This document shows, piece by piece, positions 51,439-63,165 of a DNA stretch of 64,000 bases. The notes under the pieces are model-generated. The model had not been told where the DNA came from. It saw only the letters and a program-made list of their open reading frames with translations, and did not search any database. Position numbers and translations under genes: made by a program. Source of the stretch: Neodiprion pinetum (lineage: Eukaryota; Arthropoda; Insecta; Hymenoptera; Diprionidae). The stretch's first letter is position 1, and every line of letters begins with the position of its first letter. Where the stretch lies: assembly GCF_021155775.2 (NCBI RefSeq), contig NC_060236.1, forward strand, positions 6,245,087-6,309,086. Reading direction: 5' to 3'.

Positions 51439-51444
51439 AATAAA
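51439..51444 (+). terminator. poly(A) signal AATAAA of the small membrane-protein gene
   Basis: AATAAA 26 bases downstream of the TGA stop. Confidence 0.5.
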
Positions 51445-51769
51445 GCCGATGCAACGTACGAGACTGAAAATGTCATCGTTTCACTCGTATCAGAAGCGAT
51501 AAAAGTATTCGTTCAAAATATAATCCACTCAATTACCCGGATTAATAAGAATTCGAGCGTTTGAATCCTCCCGCGCTTATTTGAATTCAAATCGACGGCA
51601 ATCGTGTTTCTCCGACTCGCCGCGAGCGTCGCTACAATCGATGAAAAAAAAAAAAGAAAACCGAGCTGTTGTCTGCTGAGCGGCCGCTCGTCGATCTGAG
51701 AATTTGAAAAACGCAAATTTTCGTGCTCTGGGAAGAAAGAAGATACGAGAAGGCCGTCCGCGACTCAAG
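51445..51769 (+). promoter_or_regulatory. promoter region and probable 5'UTR exon of mRpS21
   Basis: Only about 450 bases separate the upstream poly(A) signal from the mRpS21 start exon, so its promoter must be here. A good donor, CTCAAG/gtggga, ends an exon at 51769 and would pair with the acceptor at 51899-51900, giving a 131-base 5' intron. The exon start is not defined. No TATA box is evident. Confidence 0.45.
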
Positions 51770-51900
51770 GTGGGAACTTTGACAGTGTATCGAGTATTGT
51801 TTCGGTTAAGACAAAAAATAAATCGTGGGCACATCTCGACCCCGAATACTCCTTGTTCCTAACCTAGAAAAGCATCGTTTACGCTGGTCCGATTTTTCAG

Positions 51901-52170
51901 ATGGGTCTTCGGCACGCCTCTTTCATAGCCCGGACGGTTTACGTCCGTAACAACAACATCGAGGAGGCATGCGGTGTTCTTAATAGAATAATGGGCCGAG
52001 AAGGTTTGTTCGAGCAATTCAGGCGCACGAGGTACTACGAAAAACCCTGTCAGACACGCCGGCGCGTAAACTTCGAAAAGTGCAAGGCCATTTACAACGA
52101 GGATATGGACCGGAAGATCCAGTTCATCATGAGGAAAAACAGAGAAGAACCCTTTCCAGGCTGTTCTTGA
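51901..52170 (+). CDS. mRpS21: mitochondrial ribosomal protein S21 (bS21m)
   Basis: Encodes 89 aa, against 87 in human MRPS21. The ATG directly follows the acceptor GATTTTTCAG, so the start codon is the first triplet of the exon and the 5'UTR is in an upstream exon. Diagnostic family blocks are FIARTVYV (residues 8-15), VLNRIMGREGL (26-36), RYYEKPCQTRRR (44-55) and IQFIMRKNREEPFPGC (73-88). These match the animal S21 family throughout. The protein is a nuclear-encoded component of the small subunit of the mitochondrial ribosome. Its position close behind a small membrane-protein gene is simple compact spacing and does not imply a shared transcript. An AATAAA at 52235 marks the likely 3' end. 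Confidence 0.96.
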   Translation: MGLRHASFIARTVYVRNNNIEEACGVLNRIMGREGLFEQFRRTRYYEKPCQTRRRVNFEKCKAIYNEDMDRKIQFIMRKNREEPFPGCS

Positions 52171-52234
52171 AATCCTCGTGATGTTAAATCGAATTTTAGT
52201 CTGTAATGAATCGTTTAAGGATTTCAAGATTGAG

Positions 52235-52240
52235 AATAAA
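52235..52240 (+). terminator. mRpS21: poly(A) signal AATAAA of mRpS21
   Basis: AATAAA 65 bases after the mRpS21 stop codon. Confidence 0.7.
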
Positions 52241-55200
52241 CATTGAAAGAATAATTTAAAACAATCTACCCTTCGTTCATACAATTTTTATATTTGTCAT
52301 AGGGACAAGTTTAGATCATAGAATTCATACGTCAAATATTAGACATTAAAGACTCACCACGTTGTCGAGTGAAACAGTGAAACTGGTTGATTTTCACTAC
52401 AGAAATTCTCTTTACCGACCTGAACGTTAGCCGTTAGGTGCTGCCCTCTGAACTCGATTGCGGGAGTCTGAATTTTGTTATTTTCACAGGTAGCTGAAAA
52501 CACCGATGAGAAATGAATTTCAAATGAGTTCCAATTAGCCGAACGTTTTTAAAAATCATTCGATTTCCGCGGCAGAAAATTCACGTACATTTATTTTCCA
52601 GTTGATAGTTTGAGAGCGAATCGAACGAAAGCTACCGATCAGCGGATAAAAAAATCCTTTTTAGATTTAGAAACAAAAAAAAGTATGAAAACTGATTATT
52701 GAACTGAATCCGATGTAATTGGCAATTAGTTGATTAGAAGAGCTTTTGATATTTGATAGAAAATCAAACCGAACGACAGCTATCAATCAGACATTCAGTT
52801 TCCATTGCTGGAAGAATGGTTGACCCGAAAACTATAAAATTTAATCAGTTAATTCCGATACCCGTTGAACAAGAAATACGTCTTATCGAAATCGAATTAC
52901 TTATTTATTACCAAAAAATATCGCAAAATTCTCTGAAAATTTTTACGCTGACTAATATTTTTATAACTTATCAATCTATCGTTCAGGGAGTGCGGAATTT
53001 TATCAGAATCTATTTTTAGTATATCCATTACAATGTGTATGTGTGTACACATAGAAACTGGATTACGATCGGTAAACTAATTAGACTGATCACGCGATTT
53101 TGTATCTGATAAATTTAATTTTTTTAATTATGTTTATCTCGAGAGGTAATCCGTATTTCTTTTTTTTTTTTTTTCTTTTTTTCGCGTTATCCAATATGCG
53201 AAACTTGGAAAGGCGGTCACAATTCGCTTTTCGTGAACACCAAATACGAGACACAAAGTACCATGGTTTTTTAGTTCATTTCTGTTCGTCGTTTTTATCA
53301 CACTGTAATGCGTGCAGCAGTATAAGCGTGAGGATATCGGTTCGAGTTGCCCTTGGTAATTTCGTTTCTTTGTTTGGTTTTTTCTTCTTCTTCATTTCTG
53401 TGGTTATTTTCACGACGTATTTTTCCCCTTACAACACTGATCCAGTCTAGACGTACCGGCGTCTAGAATTGAACTTATAACCAGTAGCTACGTAGAATAG
53501 AAAATCTTTGGCGAGCCAAAGACTCTTTTTACATCGTCACGGTACAGAATGTGAGAGCAACATATTCGCTTGTGGATTATGCGTTACAATATCGGACAGG
53601 AAAATCCGCAAGAATAGCGGAGAAAAATAAAAACCCGTGATAATCTTATCGAGGGTAAAATAAATCACGGATCGAACACCGACGACTTTAAAACTCGAGA
53701 TATATCAAAATTAAGAAGCGTTAATTCGCTAATCGTAAGAAAAAAAAAGTCTGCAAATCACGAGGACTGAAACAATTTGTTTTATCGGTCATTAAATTGT
53801 TGATAATTTTATTTTAATGAGAGGGAAATCACGATACAGAACCGCGTATTTCATGGACATTTGATAATTTTTACTGGCTGCATGTTGCCTGAGTATAAAA
53901 GTAGAACAGAGATATGTTACGTAAAATTATAGATGGTTTTAAAACTGCGAGATCGACGAGTCTGACTTTCATATAAATACCAAAAATATCATCGAAATTT
54001 TATTATAACGAGATACTCGTACAACAAGTATTTATTCAAATAAATGCAGGAATCGTAAGCTAGGATCAAAATCTCGTTAAAAATTCGATAAAGGAAAATA
54101 ATAGAATTTTAAACAAAAGATTATCGTTAGATATCTATGACTCGATTCGAATTGACTCAAAATAATTAGCAATTTATTAGATCAGTTTGATTTCACTTCG
54201 CGATGTTATTAATGTTATTCATAAAACTATACCTTACAAATTGACTGACGGTGAAACACTTTTTTTCATTCATCGTATTGGCATCGTCAAATCTTCTATT
54301 TTACAACCCAACACCGATATTGATTACGATGTGCACAGAAATGTCAATATCGAATCACCTATTGAAGAAAAAAAAAAAAATAATCTGTCGGAGTGATTTC
54401 ACATCCCCTGATAAACCTTACGAATAGTATAAATTTTTGGCCAACCATTTTTACCTCGACTTTATTGCCACTCTTGTTTTTTAGTATATCATCTGTCATG
54501 TAAGTTTAAAGTCGCGAAAGTCTCAAGTCTTTTCGGTACATCCTTGACTTTTAGAAGGTCCGAATCAACGAAAATACAATAAGATATTTTCTATATTCTT
54601 GGCATAAGTGGAAATGGGACAGCGTCTTGACTTGGCAAAAATTCAATAAACATAAGTCAACATGGTCGTGAAAGTGTTACGGGAAATGGAAAGAGTTTCT
54701 CGACAAGTTGTTATATTTCCACCGAGTTATACAGGCCCTTAAAACCGGGTTCAAACTTTTCGTTTACATTGTGCAAAGATCATGCCGGACGTTAGCCGCG
54801 CCACATGGCCTTGAATCAAGTCTCGTGTCGTGTGATCAGGGACCAAGTGGGGCGAGTTTTTATCAGGAGTCGATTCAGCCTGCCAAAAAGTTTGATAATC
54901 CCAACCCTCCAGCCTTCTCCCAAACCCCCATTACCGTAAATAAACTGATTCCACTGATCAGATTCTCGCCCTCGATTATATATCTTCGCTCTTCGTTAAC
55001 GTAATGTAACGAAAGCATCTTTTAGGCACAGTTTCACGTTTTATACAAGTATACAAACGCATGCCTGTACGTATATTACCAAACTTTTCGCAGTAAACAA
55101 TAAATTTTCACGAATGTTTTTCAATTTGATCAAAGTACGCGATAACCAACGAAATTTCTCCAAAGTTATTCAATTCAAGCCTGTACACGATCACTAATTA

Positions 55201-55902
55201 CGGTAGCTACATAAGTTAGACATAAAATAAAGATCAAATACAATAAACATGTGAATTAAATTGAAAGACACACCCGTTGAAACGTTGAAACGGACGAAAA
55301 AAACCAAAATAAAAAAGCACTGCGAATCGTAAAGCACGTATAACACGCGCGCTGAAGGTCCAATCGTTTCCACCGATAGGAATAAGAACGTACATTTTCG
55401 TTTGGTACAATAACACGGTATGCGGGGGGTTGAAAGTTTGGTCATTCGAATCCAGGCATTTCGAGGCGATAAAACAAACGGTGTAAAATTGTCGGTGCGA
55501 AAGTTTTCGTCGACTTATAACAAACAAGGCGTATTATAGGTAACTAGGTGAAAAAAAAAAAAAAAAAAAAGGTCCTGAGAAGGTCATCTCCGGTCGATAT
55601 CAGACTCGACAAGGTCCTCGACGATATCCCCCATGAAATAATACGGACAGTGGTTAGTACCTATGGACATATAGGCGTGGTATCCCAGAGCTGTATGGAT
55701 ACAGTATCAGGTTTACGGATTCGGGACGCAAATCGCGTGATTCAAAGGTTGAGTCACGGGGGCCTGTGAACGGGGCTAGATTACATCTGTAGCGTGTAGC
55801 GCAAGGTTCGCTTCCGGGATATTCTCTGGAGCGAATAACAGGTAGCGAGAGGGTGTCTTCGCTCTGGATGTAGAGCTGGGAACAATACGCGGCAGTTGAA
55901 CC
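52241..55902. other. non-coding sequence downstream of mRpS21
   Basis: AT-rich, with poly-T and poly-A runs. Open frames at 52753-53019, 53100-53450 and 54708-55004 have no protein-like composition or splice support. Nothing else seen. Confidence 0.4.
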
Positions 55903-56278
55903 GGGGCGGGGTTTAAGTTCCGAATTTGAAAAGTTCCGAAAGCGCCTGGTTCCGAATTATTTTGTGGCGAAACTTGAAGTAAGGAAATCAAACTTCGAAG
56001 AAACAACGGCTCGAAGTTCCGGAATACAAGATTCTGAAAATTCATGTTACGATGGAGCGAAATTCCGATAAATAAAGTTTCGAGCAGTTTTACTCAATTT
56101 TTCTAATTATACTGTAAGTAATGAAATTTTTCTCAATGTCGCACTTTCGGAACTTTGACTCGTCGGTTTTCGGACCATTCGAAACTTTCATGTTTCGTCA
56201 ATGTTCGATTCCTTTGCTCCAAGTTTCTCCACCAAAAAATTCTCAATTCGGCGCTTTCGGAATTTCAACCCCGCCCCG
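55903..56278. mobile_element. GC-tipped foldback repeat, copy 4 (short, with chimeric centre)
   Basis: Both tips are intact: left CGGGGCGGGGTTTAAGTTCCG with AGTTCCGAAAGCGC, right GGCGCTTTCGGAATTTC with CCCCGCCCCG. The long AT-rich centre of copy 2 is missing. In its place is about 50 bases matching the right end of the CACTGAG MITE (56088-56138). Confidence 0.75.
56088..56138 (+). mobile_element. CACTGAG-family MITE, 3' fragment inside a foldback
   Basis: Matches 42627-42677 with few changes, including ATTTTTCTA, CTGTAA and AATGAAATTTTTCTCA. It is embedded in foldback copy 4. Confidence 0.6.
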
Positions 56279-57059
56279 CTGAACCGCATTTCCTACATCC
56301 TGTAACCGCTTACCAGGTACAAGTAAGTCCGAAATTCGTCCTTATTGTATATTCCTCAAGGCTGTTAATCCGACGCACGTCAGCCTCGAGCCACTTAACT
56401 CTAATACAGCTGTTCGTGCCTTTGGAGTAAAGCTTCGCGGATTCTCATTGACGCAAGTTCGCCAAAGCGAGACTTTGCGTGGTCACAGGTCAACGGGCTT
56501 CATCCCTCTCCTTTGTACAAAACTACACGACTGTCACTCTAAGGCCGGGACGACGTATTCGCAGGATTGAGATACCTGCGATTACACTGCGAAGTGGTCC
56601 CGAAATTCTGTAGCAAAAGCGGGGCAATTAAATTACAGGATCTTACGTCTTTTATTTTTCACTTCTAATGAAAATATAACTATTGATCAAATTGATTATA
56701 ATCATCTGATGGGTAAGATTTTTGTAAATGATATGTACAAACTTCTCACTGACGTTACATAGTATTATGTAATACGCGATAATAATTCTGTAGTAATAAT
56801 GCAAATTTTCGTCAAATTCTGTTACATTACATGATGTTGAAAGTAAAGCGTGAATGTTTTATTTTTTTTAATATGAGTCAGCCTCGTTCAAAGATTTTAT
56901 ATTTTATAATACTGTGTATAATAATAAGCAGCGTACGCACACATCTCATATCCGGTGAATATTTTTGCATCCGTTGAGCTTTTCATTGACGCCACTACGA
57001 GGCGAATTGTGGATGAATTAAAGATGAAGCTGCAAGCGGTAGACGTGATATATATATAA
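56279..57059. other. non-coding sequence
   Basis: No coding-like frame and no repeat recognised. AT content rises toward the foldback at 57060. Confidence 0.4.
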
Positions 57060-57767
57060 GGTATTCCACCACAAACCGACCTACATTTGACCCTCATCAT
57101 CGGTGATTTTTTTTTATTTTTAAGTATAGTGTAAACTGTACAAAGAAAATATTTTTTATTTACTGCTCCCAACACACACGAAAATCCAATTTTTCTCATA
57201 AATTCTGTCTTAAGGAACGACAATTTTTAGACCATGATGAAAGTGGGCAAGCTTTTGGCTTTTGTGTTGGAAAATAATCTGGGGTCTGAAGGACGCAGGA
57301 GAAAAAATTGACACCGTGATTACGTATTTCGTGATTACTAATGCAGAATTTTATTTTAATATTAGTAATTTCAGTGTGATTTCGAACGACATTGACACCT
57401 CAATCGTTTCGGTGAAATATTCCTTGAACAGAATAAACAGGCGAAACGAATAATTAAAAAGTATGAAAAAAAACCAAATGTTTTAATTTATATTTTACTC
57501 CATTTTTCTCACTTTGACATCAATTGTTTTGCCTGTAGCTTCTAAACCAAAAGCTTGCCGACATTCGTCCTGGTCTCAAAATCGTCGTTTCTCAACACAG
57601 AATTTATAAATAAAATTGGCTTCTTGTGTTTCTCGGAGCAGTAAAAATCTAATTCGTGGTAAAAAAATTCTAAAACTCGGTAATGGATGTTTTTTTGTTT
57701 TTGTTTTTAACACACTACACCGGACTCAAAAATGAAGAAAATGGCCGACGGTGAGGGTTGGAATGCC
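57060..57767. mobile_element. GGCATTCCA-ended foldback, copy 2
   Basis: The left tip is GGTATTCCA and the right tip on the other strand is GGCATTCCA. Long inverted arms follow. Left ACCCTCATCATCGGTG pairs with right ACCCTCACCGTCGGCC. Further in, TTTACTGCTCC, CATAAATTCTGT and GGCAAGCTTTTGG (57249-57261) have their complements at about 57540-57650. The central region of about 280 bases has a short open frame (57262-57453) with no recognisable product. Confidence 0.75.
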
Positions 57768-60700
57768 TCCTCACGAGGGTGAAATCCTGCGCCAGAAATG
57801 GTCGTCGACCTCTTTATTCCTCGCGAAGAAGGTCCTCCTCCTCCCTTCTTCCCATATCCCTGCAAGTCTAGCCACAGAAAATATTAAAAATGTAAAACTC
57901 GCGGGTAACGGCGCCTTCCTGCAACATTTCGACGGTGTTAAGGGATTATGGGGTTAAAACGCGTGGTCTACGTGCGTGGACAAGGTTTCATCCGCTGCTT
58001 TACGCATACGTAACCAGAGATGTAAGTGTACAGGGAGGAAATATAATTCTCTCGGGTAGAATAAACAGCCCTTTCTCCGCAATCCTTCGCGGTTTCAATT
58101 TCTGCAAAAATTGCGCGGCGTGAGTTTCAAGCGAAAAAAAATAAATAAATAAAACGACGGTGAGAGGAAAGAGAATCTGTACATGTATATATATACACGG
58201 CTGATATACAACACTTTGCATGTAAATATTGTTGTATAATATACAACGCGCGGACCTGCGGAAACGGTTTTTTTTTTTTTTTTTGTTTCTTATTACACAC
58301 TTGATCAAAGACGGGACGGGGAAAAAGTGATTTTCGATTTAAGCGCGAAACAATCTGCTTCTTTTATTACACAGGCTTACCGATCAAGCTTCGGATATAA
58401 AATGTTGCTTGAACTTTCCCCACGCGCTGTCGTTCGCGTCGTGACGCCGAAACTATCCATCGGATTAACGCTGGTTCAAATTCTCCGGCAACGGGAGCGA
58501 AAATCTCCAAGCGTTAAAAAATCACTCACAACTTAAACAAAAGCAGGATACGATGTGTGTAATTCAGAGAAAGCATTGAACAACTAACCGGAAGTGACTG
58601 CGTCAGTATTGCAGGTCGATTGCGCGGTATTCATAATCAGTATTTCCGGTACACTTCAACCCGATAACTTTATACACAAATTAACTTGTCATGACGGTGA
58701 GGAGTTTGTGTGGTTTTTTTTTTTTTTTTATATTCCTTAAATTCTAATAAACTGACGCGTCGAGAGAAGGTTGAATTTTCATATTGCATACTCGAGAGAA
58801 TTTGAATTGTTTAAGCAATCCTGAAAGAGTTGGACAATCGTTTGAACCGATGATTCAATCGAATGTCTAAAATGGAAAGGGAAACATATGTTGGACCAAA
58901 AAGATGTTGCACAGTTTTCATCGCAACTCGTGAGAAAAAAAATAAATAAATAAATAAAAAGAATAAAAAAAACTGGTAAAATGTTCCGTAATTATTTGTA
59001 ATCTCGTATTAATTGAAATTAAAGCTTAACTTGAGCGAATAAAATTTGATGATAATTTTCATTACTCAAGTATTATACGTAAAGTAAATTCTCAACGACT
59101 TTTATCGATCCCGAATAATCTGCAGACTTGATGATTTGGTTCGTGCCGGTTGACTCTGCGACAGTCAGCTGAATTTAACGACGCGTTTCGAGAAAAGTCT
59201 GCCGAGCTACCTTAATTCCGCATGATCGATAATCACCGTCGAACACTCCCTTTTTCTGCCTCTACGTACCAATTAATTCGACCCCCCAACATCTCCCGGA
59301 ATTCGCTCCTGCGATCCTGCCGTGTTTTACATTTCCGAGGGACTTTTATACCGAATTTTGTTAAGCAACGACCGGGATGAAATAATCAATGCGGACTATA
59401 ACTGAACGAATCGCGATGGAAAATTAGATTCGCAAAAATTTATTACTCTTCATCAGCTTTGGTGATGCGAGAAATTTATTGGGTTTCACTTTGGTTTCGC
59501 TTTGGAATCACTTTTTCTAATTTCAACGAATCTCAGCTTTTTTTTGGTTGTTTTAAAAAAAAATGTAAAATCTAAAAAGTCTAAAGCTTACAGGATTTGA
59601 CAACGAAATGAAGGTCACGAAAAATTTCCACTTCCGTTAAATTTCAACTTACTTTTCTACCGGAAACAAATTGATTGATCAATGTCTTACCGACAAACGT
59701 ATATTTTTTCCTCCTCATTACCTTTTCAGTCTGAATATTAATTTTTCTTTAATTTATACATTTTGTTGTTTTGTATTTTTTCCATACAAATTTTTTTCCC
59801 CTCCCCAAGTCCTATCAATTTCCAATTTTTCACTCGTCTGTTTTCGAGATCATCGCGGAAGTTTTTCGATCAGACCAAGAGACTCTTCCCTTTTCACGGT
59901 GATGAAAAGTATAAGGAAGTAACAGTTTTTTCCGGTTTCAGGTTTTTTACTCACGCTGATAAAAAATTCATCGTCCGACGCCCTAATCTCGACGATAACA
60001 ACGCCGTTCGAATATAGATTTGTGGTTACAGAGAAAACCGAATCCATTCGTCGAGCCGAAATAACGCCTCGAATCACGGTCCAGCTTCACTACTTAAGTA
60101 TACACGTATAATCGGACCCTGATTCGTGCAAGCTGTCCGTTTCGATATCCAATTTTCGCGTCACCTGTCGACCAATCAAAACTGGAGAAATAAGGAGAAC
60201 CTGAGTTACGATTGATGGGGAAAAGGAAAAAAAAGTAAGTAAAAAAATAGGCACCGAGGTTCCAATCTTTCGGACGAAAGTGGCTATGTACGTAATATTT
60301 TATCAACTACTGATATATTGCTATGCGCATGTGTAATTTGACACGTTGTAACTGCGGGATCGCGATAAGAATAGGAAAAATATTGTCACTCGTTTAAATT
60401 GAGAAAACAAATTGAAAACGATATCTTAATCGTTAATTGCTTTCTAGTGTGAAAGTAACTGCTATACGTCACTGATTGAAAACTTTGTCGAGTCTTATTT
60501 GTAACGAATATACGAGTACGATAAACGAAAACGTGATATATTATATAATAACGACATTTACAAATTCGGTCTGTTCCGTGCCGTTCGGTGCTGACAAAGC
60601 CGACCAGTTATCTCTTTAGTTTTATCGTTTCCTGCACAACGATTTGCTTCTATCTTCGAATTAGACGAAAATTTTACGTCATACATCGTATGACGATTTC

Positions 60701-61858
60701 TCCTTAGCAGATAATTATACTAACCGAGAATTCCGCATCACGTTTGCGATAGATAAGTTTAACGATGAACCTGAATCAGGGGGAACTTTTGCTGTCTCGT
60801 TTAGCGTCCGTTAGTCAATTTCGAGATAACGTGTATCGCGTATTTTTTCCGCGAGGCGGAAACATCGTCCGATGATGACTATTCGCGATACAGCTTCCAT
60901 TTTATTCTATATCTGTTTTAATTAATTATTGGACTAAAGTGTTACGATCAGTTTGCGATAAGTAACAAAATAGACATGCGGATACAGATCACGATACTCT
61001 TTCTCTTTATAGAAATTCGCTGGTATATAGAATGGATTTAACACCTTCGAAATTGAACTAAACCTAGCGGTAAAAAAAAAAAATCATAAATCTTCAAAGT
61101 ATTTCGATTTCCATCACTGTGTGTATTAGATTATATAATTGACAAAGTGCGGAAGTTTCATTTAGAAAAAATACATAAATAGGAAAAATGATAAACAATC
61201 GACAGAAATAATGTATTTAACACGGAAGTTTATTCCTTTCAACTATATTCTTTGAATGCCGTTGTCATTTCTTTTCTTTTTTTTTTTTTTTTTGAAAATC
61301 CGTTATGCACATTAAAACAACTTAAAGAATTCCTAACAAACTTTTCGAAGAAATCGTGGAAAAGTTGTTGTTCAAATTAAGCAGTTAAGCTATTAGATGG
61401 CAAACTTATCTATTTTTTCATGACAATATAAGACTGTTCTAGAAACGTATATTTTTTCTTTCAGAATAAAAAAATTGACGTGTAACGAATAACCTGTAAA
61501 CTTAGAAATGAGAACGAATATTAGACGCGTCTTTTTCAAAGACTAAATAGCATAAGGATATAAAGAAACAATCTTCAATATATATTTCTTCTTTTCAAAT
61601 AGGTTTTAATTATTTAATTGTTGACAAGAACCAACTCTTGAAAAGTAAAAAAAAAACCGTCGAGTGAAACTTTTGTTATGAATTTTTGAAATACACGATG
61701 TTCCCTGTAATGGAAACAAGGGTTCTAAAAGGGTTAAGCACACGAATTCTTGGCAACGTCATAAAAATTCACCGTATTGCTGTAAAATTTATAATATAAA
61801 CGACGCTAGCGGGTAACAGTTGAAAATTCTCACATGTGTCCTACGTATTTTTGTATAC
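57768..61858. other. non-coding sequence
   Basis: Includes a slightly GC-richer patch to about 58120 with open but non-protein-like frames. The remainder is AT-rich and carries only homopolymer runs. Confidence 0.35.
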
Positions 61859-62158
61859 GGGACATTCCATGTCAAATATGTACATGGAAAAAAAAAATAA
61901 ATAAAAAACAATTCCGACATGGAAAAATTAAAAACTTGCGAAAAAAAAGTAAATATTTAGATCCCACGATCACGTGGTGCTTCAAAAATCACATTTCGAA
62001 TCGTAGAATCTCCGTGAATTTGTCCAGATTTTGAAAAACGACGTTTTCGAAATTGGTTTTGCGATTTCTTATAATTTTCGCCAGTGTCTCGCCAGTGTGA
62101 AAATGTTCAAAATCGAAGGGGGTGAGGTACACAGGGTGCTAATTTCACCTGGAATGCC
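61859..62158. mobile_element. GGCATTCCA-ended MITE, copy 3
   Basis: The left end is GGGACATTCCATGTCAAATA and the right end on the other strand is GGCATTCCAGGTGAAATTA. Outside the tips are GTATAC on the left and TTATAC on the right. No gene inside. Confidence 0.65.
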
Positions 62159-62772
62159 TTATACGCAAAACTCCACTAATTATCAGCGCCTGCATTCGTA
62201 ACAACTGAATTGCATCTACACTGCTCCGAATTCCAGTTGTTCGAAAATTATCAATCTGAATGCTGTTGAGAAGTGGACTATTTTTCGTAACGATTGCTGA
62301 AACGATTAGGTATCGTGAAAGGCGAAGAAATCTGTAATACGCAAGTCATTATAGCATAGCTTCGATGTCATTGATCCAACTTTCAACGTAACACCGTACG
62401 TACAAAGCCTCGGGCAAGGCCGTAAATCCAAGGTGGCGGGCAACGAACCAATGTTACAATCAACAAGTGTAATAATACGTAACGCGTTATTTCCATAATA
62501 ATATTACACTTGTATCGACTGAGGTTAAATTTTTTATTAATACTACAGAGCATCCATTTGACCGATATAGCTTACGTAATTATGGTAATTAGTAAACACC
62601 TTGCAGAAAAAAAAGTATCCGGAAATTCTCGATAGGTTCTTGTATAAAAAAATTTTATATTCGTGACGTCGAAAGTTCTCGTAATTTTTTTTTTTTTTTT
62701 GTCTAAACCTAAGGTAGGTAGCTTGAAATAACAGAGTTGATAGAAATTTATGAAAAACTTGTGTTTCTACTA

Positions 62773-63165
62773 CAGGGTGGCCACAAATTTTTGGGGAAAA
62801 AATTCCATTACATTTCCAGGTTTTCAAGGACCTAAAACCTAGTTTTCCCTGACATTTCACCAGTTCTGGTAAGTTACTAAAACCTAAATCGTTCAGCTTG
62901 TCAACTCTACAATCGGTTAGAATTCAATTCGAATTGAAGAAAAATATAATGTAGGTATAAAAAAGTCAGTTTATGCCAATTGGATTTCTCGACGAAAAAA
63001 AGTAAGCCTTTTACCTCAAAAAACGATTCATAATTCCCAAGAAAGAAGACTGATATTTTCAGTTTGTCTCGTCACCAAATTAAAAATTCCCTGACAATTC
63101 CAGGTTTTCCATGATCCCCTTTTAGATACCCCGAAATTTCCAGTTTTTCCAAGTTGTCCAGAAAA
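62773..63165 (+). mobile_element. CAGGGTGGCCACA-ended dispersed repeat
   Basis: Starts CAGGGTGGCCACAAATTTTT and runs parallel to the inverted copy at 16748-17053 for about 300 bases. It continues with further motifs of the same style (TTCCAGGTTTTCC, CCAGTTTTTCC). No gene. The right boundary is uncertain. Confidence 0.7.

Noticed and set aside
51859..52284. 141-codon minus-strand frame over mRpS21
   Set aside because: Antisense shadow of a conserved coding exon.
55548..55769. Open frame starting with a lysine run
   Set aside because: The start is a poly-A tract and the rest has no recognisable protein pattern or splice support.
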